NCBI GenBank assembly: GCA_026225435.1
Contig: JAMFST010000871.1
Coordinates: forward strand, 1-5,628
Length of the DNA: 5,628 nt
Origin: Labilithrix luteola
GTDB taxonomy: Bacteria; Myxococcota_A; Polyangia; Polyangiales; Polyangiaceae
Reading direction: 5' to 3'
This document shows positions 1-5,628 of this stretch, piece by piece; the stretch's first letter is position 1, and every line of letters starts with the position of its first letter. The position numbers were made by a program, and so were the translations under genes. The notes below the pieces were generated by a model. That model saw only the letters and a program-made list of their open reading frames with translations. It was not told the origin of the DNA and made no database searches.

Positions 1-36
1 GTCACCACTCCACTCCGTCATGCTCCTGCGAATCAT
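1..36 (-). CDS. Start of an unidentified gene, cut by the window edge
   Basis: Read leftward from position 36, an ATG opens a frame whose first 12 residues are MIRRSMTEWSGD before the window ends. An AGGAGG ribosome binding site (47-42 on the minus strand) lies five bases before this ATG, close to ideal and much stronger than the sites of the other genes here, which is the main reason for calling it. A second in-frame ATG at 21-19 has no such site. The gene starts 60 bp after the SDR stop on the same strand, so the two probably form one transcript. Too little protein is visible to name a family; the function is unknown. Confidence 0.6.
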   Translation of the reverse strand, partial: MIRRSMTEWSGD

Positions 37-96
37 TTCGTCCTCCTGATCGTTGAACCAACGTCCCTGCGTAAGTTGCCAATGCGACCCTCTCGG

Positions 97-810
97 TCAG
101 CCGACGCCCACCGCTGCGCCGCCGTCGACGTGGACGATCTCGCCGGTGACGAAGGACGCAGACTCGAGATAGAGAACCGCGTCGACGATGTCTTGCACGT
201 CGCCCATGCGTCCAACGGGCATCAGCTTGGCGAGGAAGTCGTGCGTGGCCGGCGCGTGCATCGGCGTCTTGATGATGCCGGGCGCGACGGCGTTGATCCG
301 CACGCCTCGTTTCGCGACCTCGATCGCGAGCGACCTCGTGAGCGCGTTCAGACCCCCCTTGGTGAGCGCCGCGAGGCCCGCGGGAACGGAAGCCAAAGGC
401 TGATCGACGAGCGACGCGGTGATGTTGACGATGTGCCCGCTCTGCTGCGAGAGGAGCTCCGCAAGAACGACCTGGGTGATGCAAAAGAGCCCAGTGACGT
501 TGGTCCCGGTCACCGCTTCGAAGTCCTCTTGGGTGTACTCGACGAACGGCTTGGCGATGAAGATGCCGGCGTTGTTGACCAGCGTGTCGACGCGCCCGAA
601 GCGCTCTTTCGCTGCCGCGACGACGTTCTCTACCGTCGCGCGGTCTCGGATGTCGCCGGCGATCGCCAAGACGTTCTCGTCGTTAGAGGGCGAGATCGAT
701 CGCGATGTCGCGACGACACGGAATCCGAGCTTGCGGTATCCCGCGACCAAGCCCGCTCCGATGCCGCGCGATGCGCCTGTGACGATGACGACTCGATTGG
801 CGTTGTCCAT
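97..810 (-). CDS. Short-chain dehydrogenase/reductase (SDR), catalytic Tyr replaced
   Basis: A 237-residue protein of the usual length for classical SDRs, which are cytoplasmic NAD(P)-dependent oxidoreductases with a Rossmann fold. Visible motifs: TGASRGIG cofactor loop (11-18), GD at 52-53, NNAG (79-82), Asn104, Ser133, Lys151, PG (177-178) and the C-terminal VDGG (228-231). The active site normally reads YxxxK, but the residue four before Lys151 is Ala147 (GLAALTKGG), so the catalytic tyrosine is missing. From memory, a subfamily of bacterial SDRs shares this LASLTKGGLNA-type segment, so this looks like a family trait and not a recent mutation. R36-type basic residues after strand 2 (TSRS) would suit NADP(H). 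Substrate unknown. No strong ribosome binding site precedes the ATG. It is divergent from the AraC regulator and followed by another leftward gene. Confidence 0.93.
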   Translation of the reverse strand: MDNANRVVIVTGASRGIGAGLVAGYRKLGFRVVATSRSISPSNDENVLAIAGDIRDRATVENVVAAAKERFGRVDTLVNNAGIFIAKPFVEYTQEDFEAVTGTNVTGLFCITQVVLAELLSQQSGHIVNITASLVDQPLASVPAGLAALTKGGLNALTRSLAIEVAKRGVRINAVAPGIIKTPMHAPATHDFLAKLMPVGRMGDVQDIVDAVLYLESASFVTGEIVHVDGGAAVGVG

Positions 811-866
811 GCGACAGGCGTACGCCCGCCTCCCTACGCTCGGAAGACACGGACGCGCGCATACAC

Positions 867-885
867 TCTTCCAGGAATTGGAAGA
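867..885. promoter_or_regulatory. Inverted repeat upstream of the SDR gene, candidate operator
   Basis: Perfect 7-bp arms TCTTCCA and TGGAAGA surround a 5-bp spacer (GGAAT). The repeat lies 57-75 bp upstream of the SDR start codon, where a promoter would be expected. It has the form of a site for a dimeric repressor or a LysR-type protein (it contains T-N11-A). AraC-family proteins usually bind direct repeats, so the neighbouring regulator is not the obvious partner. Functional assignment is inference; no convincing -35/-10 pair was identified. Confidence 0.4.
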
Positions 886-1009
886 ATGCTCCGCGGGCCG
901 GGGGACAGCGTGTTGGTGCTCGGTGCGTGCTTGGCGAGGCCAGATCGACGACGCCTCGGGTCACCCCTTATCGAACTGCTTTCGTGCGCGTTCGCTTGTC
1001 TGCCTGACG

Positions 1010-1135
1010 AGTGGCGCCAGCGGTCTGGTGCTCGACGTCGTGGTGGAAGAGGGCAAGGGCTTGCGCTGGAAGACGTTCGACTTCGAAATCGGTGACGCGC
1101 TCGTCTTCGCTTCTCGGTCGACTTTCGGCTGGTGA
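1010..1135 (+). pseudogene. Possible remnant of a gene's 3' end
   Basis: The 388 bp between the SDR and AraC starts contain no complete gene. This stretch, however, reads as protein-like sequence (SGLVLDVVVEEGKG, then LRWKTFDFEIGDALVF) ending in TGA at 1133-1135, with about 80% of codons ending in G or C, like the real genes here. Upstream in the same frame the reading becomes Cys/Arg-rich and unlike coding sequence, and it then runs antisense to the SDR. A start at 809 would give 108 residues but has no ribosome binding site. The most economical reading is a leftover C-terminus of a rightward gene; chance is also possible. No family recognised. Confidence 0.25.
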
Positions 1136-1198
1136 TCGAGTCCTAGAGCAAGTGGCTAGATCTGGTCAGCCCGGGGGAGGCGTGACAGAACGACGGGG

Positions 1199-2059
1199 AT
1201 GGCAGGACCGAGCAGAGGCCCCTCGCTCTCGCGCCTCGCGGGACAGTTCTTCGGTGCGACGTCCACCCGCCGCACCCTTGGGGGGATGCTCGTCTCGCGC
1301 ACGTCCTACGAGTCGTCGCTCGCCATCCCTCGCCACGACCACGAGCTCGCGAGCTTCTGCCTGGTGATGGAGGGCGAGTACGACGAGTCGTACGGCAGCC
1401 GACGCCGCACCTGCCGCGCCGGCACGGTGGTCTTTCATCCGGAAGGAGAGCACCACTCCGAGAAGCACGCCGACACCGTGGCGACGCTCCTCACGGTGGA
1501 GCTCGAGGCGGCGCGTCTCGACGAGCTGCGCTCCGTGTCGCGCGTGCTGGGCGAGCCGGCCCACCACGAGGGCGGCGAGGTGCAGCGGCTCGCGCGGAGG
1601 CTGGCGCGGGAGTTCCACACCCCGGACTCCGCGTCGAGCCTCGCCGTCGAGGGGCTCGTCCTGGAGATCCTCGTCGCCGGCAGCCGGCAGGGGCGGCCCG
1701 CGAGTGACGTGCCGCCACCGTGGCTCCGTCGCGCGGCCGACTGCCTCCGCGCCCGCTTTCGCGACTCGGTGACGGTCGGTGAGATCGCCGCCGCGGTGGG
1801 CGTCCATCCCGCCCACCTGACGCGCATGTTCCGCCGCCACCTTCGCTGCACTCCCGGGGAGTACGTGCGCGCGTTGCGCATCGAGGCCGCGCGGCGCGCA
1901 GTCGCCGACACGGACGCGTCGCTCGCGGAGATCGCTCTCGCCGCCGGCTTCGCCGATCAGAGCCACTTCAGCCGTCTCTTTCGCGCCGCTCACGGCATGA
2001 CGCCGCGTGACTACCGCCGTTCGCGTCGCGTGCGACCGGCGCGCGTCTCGTCCCAATAG
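1199..2059 (+). CDS. AraC/XylS-family transcriptional regulator
   Basis: A 286-residue regulator. The N-terminal part (about 27-125) is a cupin-type sensor domain, with RHDHE at 45-49, LVMEGEY at 55-61 and FHPEGEHH at 79-86, a pattern typical of AraC-binding domains. The C-terminal part carries the two helix-turn-helix motifs: SVTVGEIAAAVGVHPAHLTR (180-199) and SLAEIALAAGFADQSHFSRL (231-250), followed by the FR..HGMTPRDYR signature. The inducer is unknown. ATG 1199 is the first start after an in-frame TAG at 1157-1159; GACGGGG touches it directly and the better GGGGGAGG is 18 bases away. A later ATG at 1286 would still keep the whole cupin. The gene is divergent from the SDR and lies 49 bp before the protease gene, so either could be its target. 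Confidence 0.93.
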   Translation: MAGPSRGPSLSRLAGQFFGATSTRRTLGGMLVSRTSYESSLAIPRHDHELASFCLVMEGEYDESYGSRRRTCRAGTVVFHPEGEHHSEKHADTVATLLTVELEAARLDELRSVSRVLGEPAHHEGGEVQRLARRLAREFHTPDSASSLAVEGLVLEILVAGSRQGRPASDVPPPWLRRAADCLRARFRDSVTVGEIAAAVGVHPAHLTRMFRRHLRCTPGEYVRALRIEAARRAVADTDASLAEIALAAGFADQSHFSRLFRAAHGMTPRDYRRSRRVRPARVSSQ

Positions 2060-2088
2060 GTTCGGTGGGTTCAAGACGTGTCGCCGCC

Positions 2089-2108
2089 GGTCGCCTAAAA
2101 AGGCGGCC
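2089..2108 (+). promoter_or_regulatory. Hairpin at the ribosome binding site of the protease gene
   Basis: GGTCGCC (2089-2095) can pair with GGCGGCC (2102-2108), seven pairs including one G-U, around a TAAAAA loop (2096-2101). The hairpin ends one base before the ATG at 2109, and its right arm contains the only purine-rich stretch (AAGGCGG) that could act as a Shine-Dalgarno site. Folding would therefore hide the initiation region. It is not a usual terminator, since no T-run follows. A regulatory role is inference. Confidence 0.4.
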
Positions 2109-3977
2109 ATGGCCTCGTTCGTCTCGCGCATCGCCGTCCTCCGAACCATCGCCGTCACTGCCACCACGTTGGTGTGGACCGCCGCAGCGCGCGCCGCCGA
2201 TCCGGTGACGGTCCTCGAGCAGGTGCGCGTGGCGACGGGCGGCGCCGCGTGGAGCGCGGTCCAGCGTCTCCACATGCGCTCGCGGCTCATGGCAGGCGGT
2301 CGCGCCGGGACGCAGGAGCGCTTCGAGGACGTCGCGACCGGTCGCTTCGTCCGCGCCGCGCACCTCCCGGGAAACGACGTCGCGCGCGGCTTCGACGGCG
2401 TCTCGACGTGGACCACCGGGTGCGACGGCGTCGCCTACGTCCTCGGCGACGCCGACGCCCGGCTCGCCGCTGTCGACGACGGGTACCGCGTGGCGCGGGG
2501 GTGGTGGCGTCCCGATGATTTCCCCGCGACGCTCGCCGACGCGGGCGTCGCACGCGAGGGGGCGCGGGCCTTCGACCGCGTGCGCATCACGCCCGAGGGC
2601 GGACGCCCCTTCGTCTTGTGGATCGACCATCAGACGCACCTCGTCGACCGGATCGTCGAGCAGCAGGCGGAGGCGCTCGCCATCACTCGCTTCGCCGACT
2701 ACCGCCGCGTCGGGCCGCTCCTGCTCCCGTTCGCCATCCGCACGGGTGACGGCGACGCCAGCTCCGACGACGTCGAGTCGGTCGACGCGATCGATCTCGA
2801 CCCGGCCACCACCGACGAACGCTTCGCCGTCCCGCCGCTCCCGCCGTTGGTGGCCGCCTCCGCCGGCGCGATCGACGACAAGCCCGTCGTCGTCCCCTTC
2901 CGTTTCGAGAACGGGCAGGTCCTCGTCGACGTCACCCTCGACGGCCGCCGCGTCACCGACGCGCTCTTCGACACGGGCGGCAGCCTCGTCGTTCCTCCCG
3001 TGGTGCTCGCCGAGCTCGGCGTGCGCGCGCAGGGCGGCTCGAAGCTGACCGGCGGCGGAGAGGGGAGCATCACCGTCGGCAGCGGAAGCGTGGAGTCGAT
3101 GGCGCTCGGCGGCGCGCTCGTCCAGCACCCGGGCTTCGTCAGCTTCGCCTGGGATCCGGAGCACCCGCGGCGCCTCATCATCGGCCTCGAGCTGCTCCAA
3201 CGCTACGTCGTCCGGCTCGATTTCGAGGCGCGCACGATGACGCTCACTCGCCCCGCGCGCTTCCGCTTCGACGGGCAGGGGAGCGTCCTCCCCTTCCACT
3301 TCCAGGACAACCAGCCCGAGGTCACCGGCTCCGTCGACGGCGTCGCCGGCACCTTCGCCGTCGACACCGGGGACAACGGCTCGCTCCTCCTCATCGCCCC
3401 CTTCGCTCACCGGTACGGCTTCGCGACGCGCTACCACGCGACGATCCCCTACGGCGGGACCGCGGTCACGGAGACGCATGGTCTGATGGCCCGCGCCGGC
3501 GAGATCGCCCTCGATGGCGCCGACGGACGACCCGTCGTCCGCGTGAGCCACCCGCTCACACGAATCTCGACGCAGACCGCCGGATTCGACGCCAACCGCT
3601 ACGTCTCGGGCAACGTCGGCACCGGCATCCTGCGGCAGTTCGACGTCACCTTCGACTACGCCGGGCGGCGGATCATCCTGGTGAAGAACCGTCACTTCGT
3701 CGACGCCGATCACTTCTCGCTGAGCGGCCTCCGGACGAAGCGTCGAGCGTCGCAGCTCGTCGTCGACACGGTCTACCCTTCCGGTCCGGCCGAGCGCGCC
3801 GGCGTCCGCCCCGGCGACGTGCTCCTCACGATCGACGGCGTGAGCGTTCCTTCGCTCGACTCCAGCGCTCTCGACACGCGTCTGAACGAGACGAGTGGCG
3901 CAGCGGTGAAGCTCCAGCTGCTGGGCGCGCACGGCGAGACGAGGCAGGTCTCTCTCGTCCTCCACGACGTCCTCTAG
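2109..3977 (+). CDS. Exported retropepsin-like aspartyl protease with PDZ domain
   Basis: A 622-residue protein exported by a signal peptide (basic start, hydrophobic TIAVTATTLVW, likely cut after ARA at 27-29). Residues 31 to about 245 resemble a LolA-like fold, as seen in the N-terminal part of similar proteins (GG..W..v..l, GFDG...W). Two aspartyl-protease domains follow. The first has FDTGG with Asp288 and later LIIGLELLQRYVVRLDF; the second has VDTGD with Asp419 and later GNVGTGILRQFDVTFDY. Both have the DTG and the hydrophobic-Gly partner motif. A PDZ domain (about 535-620, SGPAERAGVRPGDVLLTIDG) closes the protein. Retropepsins work as dimers, so the two domains could form one active site within the chain. 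Likely periplasmic or surface-located; substrate unknown. An in-frame GTG at 2007 inside the AraC gene is a poorer start because it buries the signal peptide. Confidence 0.9.
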   Translation: MASFVSRIAVLRTIAVTATTLVWTAAARAADPVTVLEQVRVATGGAAWSAVQRLHMRSRLMAGGRAGTQERFEDVATGRFVRAAHLPGNDVARGFDGVSTWTTGCDGVAYVLGDADARLAAVDDGYRVARGWWRPDDFPATLADAGVAREGARAFDRVRITPEGGRPFVLWIDHQTHLVDRIVEQQAEALAITRFADYRRVGPLLLPFAIRTGDGDASSDDVESVDAIDLDPATTDERFAVPPLPPLVAASAGAIDDKPVVVPFRFENGQVLVDVTLDGRRVTDALFDTGGSLVVPPVVLAELGVRAQGGSKLTGGGEGSITVGSGSVESMALGGALVQHPGFVSFAWDPEHPRRLIIGLELLQRYVVRLDFEARTMTLTRPARFRFDGQGSVLPFHFQDNQPEVTGSVDGVAGTFAVDTGDNGSLLLIAPFAHRYGFATRYHATIPYGGTAVTETHGLMARAGEIALDGADGRPVVRVSHPLTRISTQTAGFDANRYVSGNVGTGILRQFDVTFDYAGRRIILVKNRHFVDADHFSLSGLRTKRRASQLVVDTVYPSGPAERAGVRPGDVLLTIDGVSVPSLDSSALDTRLNETSGAAVKLQLLGAHGETRQVSLVLHDVL

Positions 3978-4020
3978 AATCTGTGCCACGGCGGCGGCCG
4001 AGGTCGTAGAACGAGCTCTT

Positions 4021-4223
4021 GGGGATGATGGGGTCGCCAGTCGGTACGGGGCGGCAGGTTTGATCGAGTTGCTGCGCGAGCGCGGCTTCGGCGTCGGACT
4101 TCAGACTGTACAAAAGGAACGGCTGGCCGGCGACGCGAGCGAGTCGCGGAGGCGGTGGCGAGCGTGCGCTTCGAGACCGCGCCGGGCGCGCAGATGCAGA
4201 TCGACTTCGGCCGGAAGCTCGTG
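4021..4223 (+). pseudogene. istA: Fragment of an IS21-family transposase (istA), frameshifted
   Basis: Two pieces in different frames resemble consecutive parts of IstA. The first (about 4060-4116) reads LIELLRERGFGVGLQTVQ, matching the region before the catalytic core. The second (about 4128-4223) reads RRRERVAEAVASVRFETAPG followed by AQMQIDFGRKLV. The VRFETAPG.QMQIDFG block is characteristic of one group of IS21 transposases, and its Asp is the first residue of the DDE triad. The frame changes somewhere between 4100 and 4128, and similarity stops after RKLV, so the rest of the catalytic domain and the istB helper are absent. No terminal inverted repeats were found. An inactive relic that marks this segment as accessory DNA. 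Confidence 0.7.
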
Positions 4224-4400
4224 ACGAATCCCCGAGCTTGTCCGCTGCGGATGGACGGGCGGACCGATTTGGGCAATGTATGGTGCACGTGTCATTCGTG
4301 CAGCCGGTGCGAACATGATCCATCGCTGCAGAACCCCTTCGTCCGATTCGCGAACGTGATCGCGGATTCGAGGGCAAAAGCCGCTATCGCCAAATCTCAC
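4224..4400. other. Non-coding stretch after the transposase fragment
   Basis: No convincing gene on either strand. The frame of the transposase piece stays open to 4406, but its residues after RKLV no longer resemble IstA or normal coding sequence. The segment contains no tRNA, terminator or long repeat that I could see, and probably holds the upstream region of the lipoprotein gene. Confidence 0.4.
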
Positions 4401-4425
4401 ACATGAGAAGGCGCGCTTCTCATGT
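4401..4425. promoter_or_regulatory. Perfect 10+10 bp palindrome before the lipoprotein gene
   Basis: The arms ACATGAGAAG (4401-4410) and CTTCTCATGT (4416-4425) are exact reverse complements around GCGCG. The repeat ends 34 bp before the preferred lipoprotein start at 4460, where a repressor operator would sit. As RNA it would form a 10-bp stem with a 5-base loop, but no T-run follows, so a simple terminator is unlikely. It could also be left from the mobile DNA nearby. The binding protein is unknown. Confidence 0.5.
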
Positions 4426-4459
4426 TGGCGGTGGCACGCGCGTCGCAATGAGGTCGGTC

Positions 4460-5107
4460 ATGACGAGCCGACTTCACCTGTTTACTCTCCTCGCAGCTTC
4501 CGCGTTCGCTTGCGGCTGCTCCGGCGCCGCCAGCTCCGAGACCGGCGGCGACGAGAGCGCGGACACGTCGAAGATGTCGTTCGTCGGCGACTACGTGCGC
4601 ACCGCGTCGTCGAAAGGGACCATCCAAGAGCTCCTCTTCAGCGACGACTCGCACTACGAGATGTTGCCCGTCGGATGTACAGATGTCTCTTCGTGCACCG
4701 TCTCGGGCTCCTACGACTACGACGGCACGACGCTGACCTTGACCGACGCGAAGAGCGGAAACGTCACGGAGCTCCCCGTCTCGGATCTGAAGGCGCGCAC
4801 CGAGTCGGCTTCGACCGGATCGCTCACACAATCACGCGCGCGCGGCCTCGGCATCAAGGTCACCACCGACGGACTGGTCTCCGGCGCGAACGGACCGTTG
4901 ACCAGCAGCGGCGGCGCGCTCACCAACGCGTCCGGTGGACAATTGGTCACGACGATGACGATGTCCCTCGTTTGTGCATCCGGACAAACCTGCGCGGCGT
5001 CGTTCAACGCCGGCAACAACACGATGACCATGACCGGCTCCGGCACGATGAGCGTCACGATGGGCTCTCCCTCGCCTTCTACGAGGTCGTCTTCGCCTGC
5101 GCCGTGA
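4460..5107 (+). CDS. Small secreted lipoprotein of unknown function
   Basis: A 215-residue protein with a lipoprotein-type signal: MTSRLHLFTLLAASAFACGC, with Cys18 or Cys20 as the lipidated residue (the lipobox is imperfect). The mature part opens with a low-complexity Ser/Gly/Asp linker, followed by a beta-rich domain (FVGDYVRT, IQELLFSDDSHYEM, GSYDYDGTTLTLTD) reminiscent of a small lipocalin-like barrel. Two evenly built cysteine pairs, C73-x5-C79 and C172-x5-C178, suggest disulfides. ATG 4460 is preferred over in-frame ATGs at 4403 (inside a palindrome) and 4448, because it has GAGG six bases upstream and leaves a normal signal peptide. The last 15 residues (GSPSPSTRSSSPAP) have unusual codon use, and an overlapping frame looks more coding-like there, so the C-terminus may be frameshifted. 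Family not recognised. Confidence 0.75.
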   Translation: MTSRLHLFTLLAASAFACGCSGAASSETGGDESADTSKMSFVGDYVRTASSKGTIQELLFSDDSHYEMLPVGCTDVSSCTVSGSYDYDGTTLTLTDAKSGNVTELPVSDLKARTESASTGSLTQSRARGLGIKVTTDGLVSGANGPLTSSGGALTNASGGQLVTTMTMSLVCASGQTCAASFNAGNNTMTMTGSGTMSVTMGSPSPSTRSSSPAP

Positions 5108-5339
5108 GCGATGGAACGACCGCGGCTTCTTCGATCGCCTGCGCGCGCGTGCGTCTGATCCTTTGAACAAGGCTGCACCGGCGTCGCCGTTCTCCCGCTC
5201 GCGCTGCTTCATCAATCTGCGCATCGTCCGCAACGTCCTTCAGCGCGTTCTTCAGCTACCAGGCCTCAGCGTACCGGGTCATGACCCCCTGGGTGAGACG
5301 CTGAAGGGGGCAACCTGCCCGGACGAGAGGAGCGAGCCG
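5108..5339. other. Stretch without an intact gene
   Basis: No complete gene is supported here. The plus strand holds a possible continuation of the lipoprotein frame to 5166. On the minus strand, 5255 to about 5196 reads LKNALKDVADDAQIDEAARA in the same frame as the gene remains further right, but it is preceded by TAG (5258-5256) and soon turns Arg-rich. This may be part of a decayed gene or chance. No RNA gene was seen. Confidence 0.35.
5276..5310. repeat. Short palindrome next to a G/C hairpin
   Basis: GGGTCATGACCC (5276-5287) is a perfect 12-bp palindrome. Overlapping its right end, CCCCCT (5285-5290) can pair with AGGGGG (5305-5310) around a 14-base loop. The two structures exclude each other. 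Neither is followed by a T-run on either strand. The hairpin lies 30-55 bases beyond the TGA at 5342-5340 of the minus-strand gene remains, where a terminator could sit, but this is weak. Confidence 0.25.
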
Positions 5340-5628
5340 TCAGTCGCCGAGGGCGTCGTCGCCGGTCCTGGGCACGCTCGCGTCGAGAGCGTCGAGGCTT
5401 TCTTTCATGTCCTCGGGCCGCGCCTAGTGCCGGGTGAACTTCCACGCCTGCGTGGTGATCGCGGAGCCGGAAGCAGCGGCTCCCCAGCCGAAGTAGAGCC
5501 AGTAGTGGCTCGCGTCGATGGGAAACTGGGTCGGCGTGACGGCGCTGTACGCAGGCGACGCGAGGATGATACCGCGCGACTACCACTCCGAGTCGCGCGA
5601 GTAACCCGGGGGCGCCGGCGCGCAGGTA
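5340..5628 (-). pseudogene. Remains of a minus-strand gene, interrupted by TAG codons
   Basis: Read leftward from the window edge, one frame gives CAPAPPGYSRDSEW, a TAG (5582-5580), then IILASPAYSAVTPTQFP and IDASHYWLYFGWGAAASG down to AWKFTRH, a second TAG (5426-5424), then ARPEDMKESLDALDASVPRT and GDDALGD before TGA (5342-5340). The residue mix and the G/C-ending codons look like real coding sequence in all three pieces. Two readings are possible. Either WKFTRH is a natural C-terminus and MKESLDALDASV begins another gene (GAGG lies two bases before that ATG), or this is one gene with nonsense mutations. TAG is the normal stop of two intact genes here, so recoding is unlikely. Family not recognised. 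Confidence 0.45.

Noticed and set aside
76..1095. Plus-strand open frame of 339 codons across the SDR
   Set aside because: Most of it is the antisense of the SDR and has no family features; only the non-SDR end was examined separately.
2007..2108. GTG start at 2007 for the protease gene
   Set aside because: It lies within the AraC gene, adds an Arg-rich stretch before the signal peptide and has no ribosome binding site.
1166..2416. Long minus-strand open frame (416 codons) opposite the AraC gene
   Set aside because: It is His/Arg/Ala-rich with no domain, lies antisense to a clear AraC protein, and is the usual by-product of GC-rich codon bias.
1968..3989. Very long minus-strand open frame (673 codons) opposite the protease gene
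   Set aside because: Asp/Glu/Arg/Val-rich composition mirrors the codons of the plus-strand protease, which has a signal peptide and recognisable domains.
3978..4020. Terminator after the protease gene
   Set aside because: No stem followed by a T-run was found; the GC-rich GGCGGCGGCCG stretch has no good partner.
4432..4447. Sigma-54-like promoter (TGGCAC-N5-TCGCA) before the lipoprotein gene
   Set aside because: The GG-N10-GC spacing is right, but transcription would start near 4458, two bases before the chosen ATG and after its ribosome binding site. Probably chance, unless the gene is leaderless.
5266..5586. Minus-strand open frame of 106 codons near the right end
   Set aside because: It is Arg/His-rich and overlaps a neighbouring frame with much better protein-like sequence and codon use.
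1..5628. CRISPR array, tRNA or rRNA genes, tandem repeats
   Set aside because: No regularly spaced repeats and no cloverleaf or rRNA-like segment were seen on either strand.

Overview
The window comes from a GC-rich genome (about two thirds G+C by eye). Its coding frames end mostly in G or C. Its mix of genes, namely a tandem retropepsin/PDZ secreted protein, an unrecognised cysteine-containing lipoprotein and a stand-alone AraC regulator, fits a soil delta-proteobacterium of the Myxococcota (Polyangiales-like) best. That placement rests on gene style alone; there is no rRNA or other marker in the window.

Left part (1-1198): a leftward pair of genes. A short-chain dehydrogenase/reductase (810 to 97) belongs to a subfamily without the catalytic tyrosine. 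After a 60-bp gap comes the first 12 codons of a second leftward gene, which has a near-ideal ribosome binding site and runs off the window. A 7+7 bp inverted repeat lies just upstream of the SDR start and is a candidate operator. Between the SDR and the next gene, 388 bp hold no complete gene, only a short coding-like stretch (about 1010-1135) that may be a gene remnant.

Middle (1199-3977): two rightward genes. The first is an AraC/XylS-family regulator (N-terminal cupin, C-terminal double HTH). Forty-nine bases later comes an exported protein of 622 residues: signal peptide, LolA-like N-terminal domain, two aspartyl-protease (DTG) domains and a C-terminal PDZ domain. A 7-bp hairpin ends directly at its start codon. 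The AraC gene starts divergently from the SDR and could control the SDR, the protease or both; the sequence does not decide this.

Right part (3978-5628): a decayed accessory region. It begins with a frameshifted fragment of an IS21-family transposase (istA), followed by a perfect 10+10 bp palindrome. Next is a small lipoprotein gene (4460-5107) whose last codons look out of frame. The final 0.5 kb has no intact gene. On the minus strand it holds coding-like segments in a single frame, interrupted by TAG and TGA codons, which I read as remains of one or two genes.

No clear new multi-gene system is visible. The items most worth checking are the tyrosine-less SDR with its operator-like repeat, the hairpin at the protease start codon, the 25-bp palindrome before the lipoprotein gene, and the minus-strand frame broken by amber codons at the right end.
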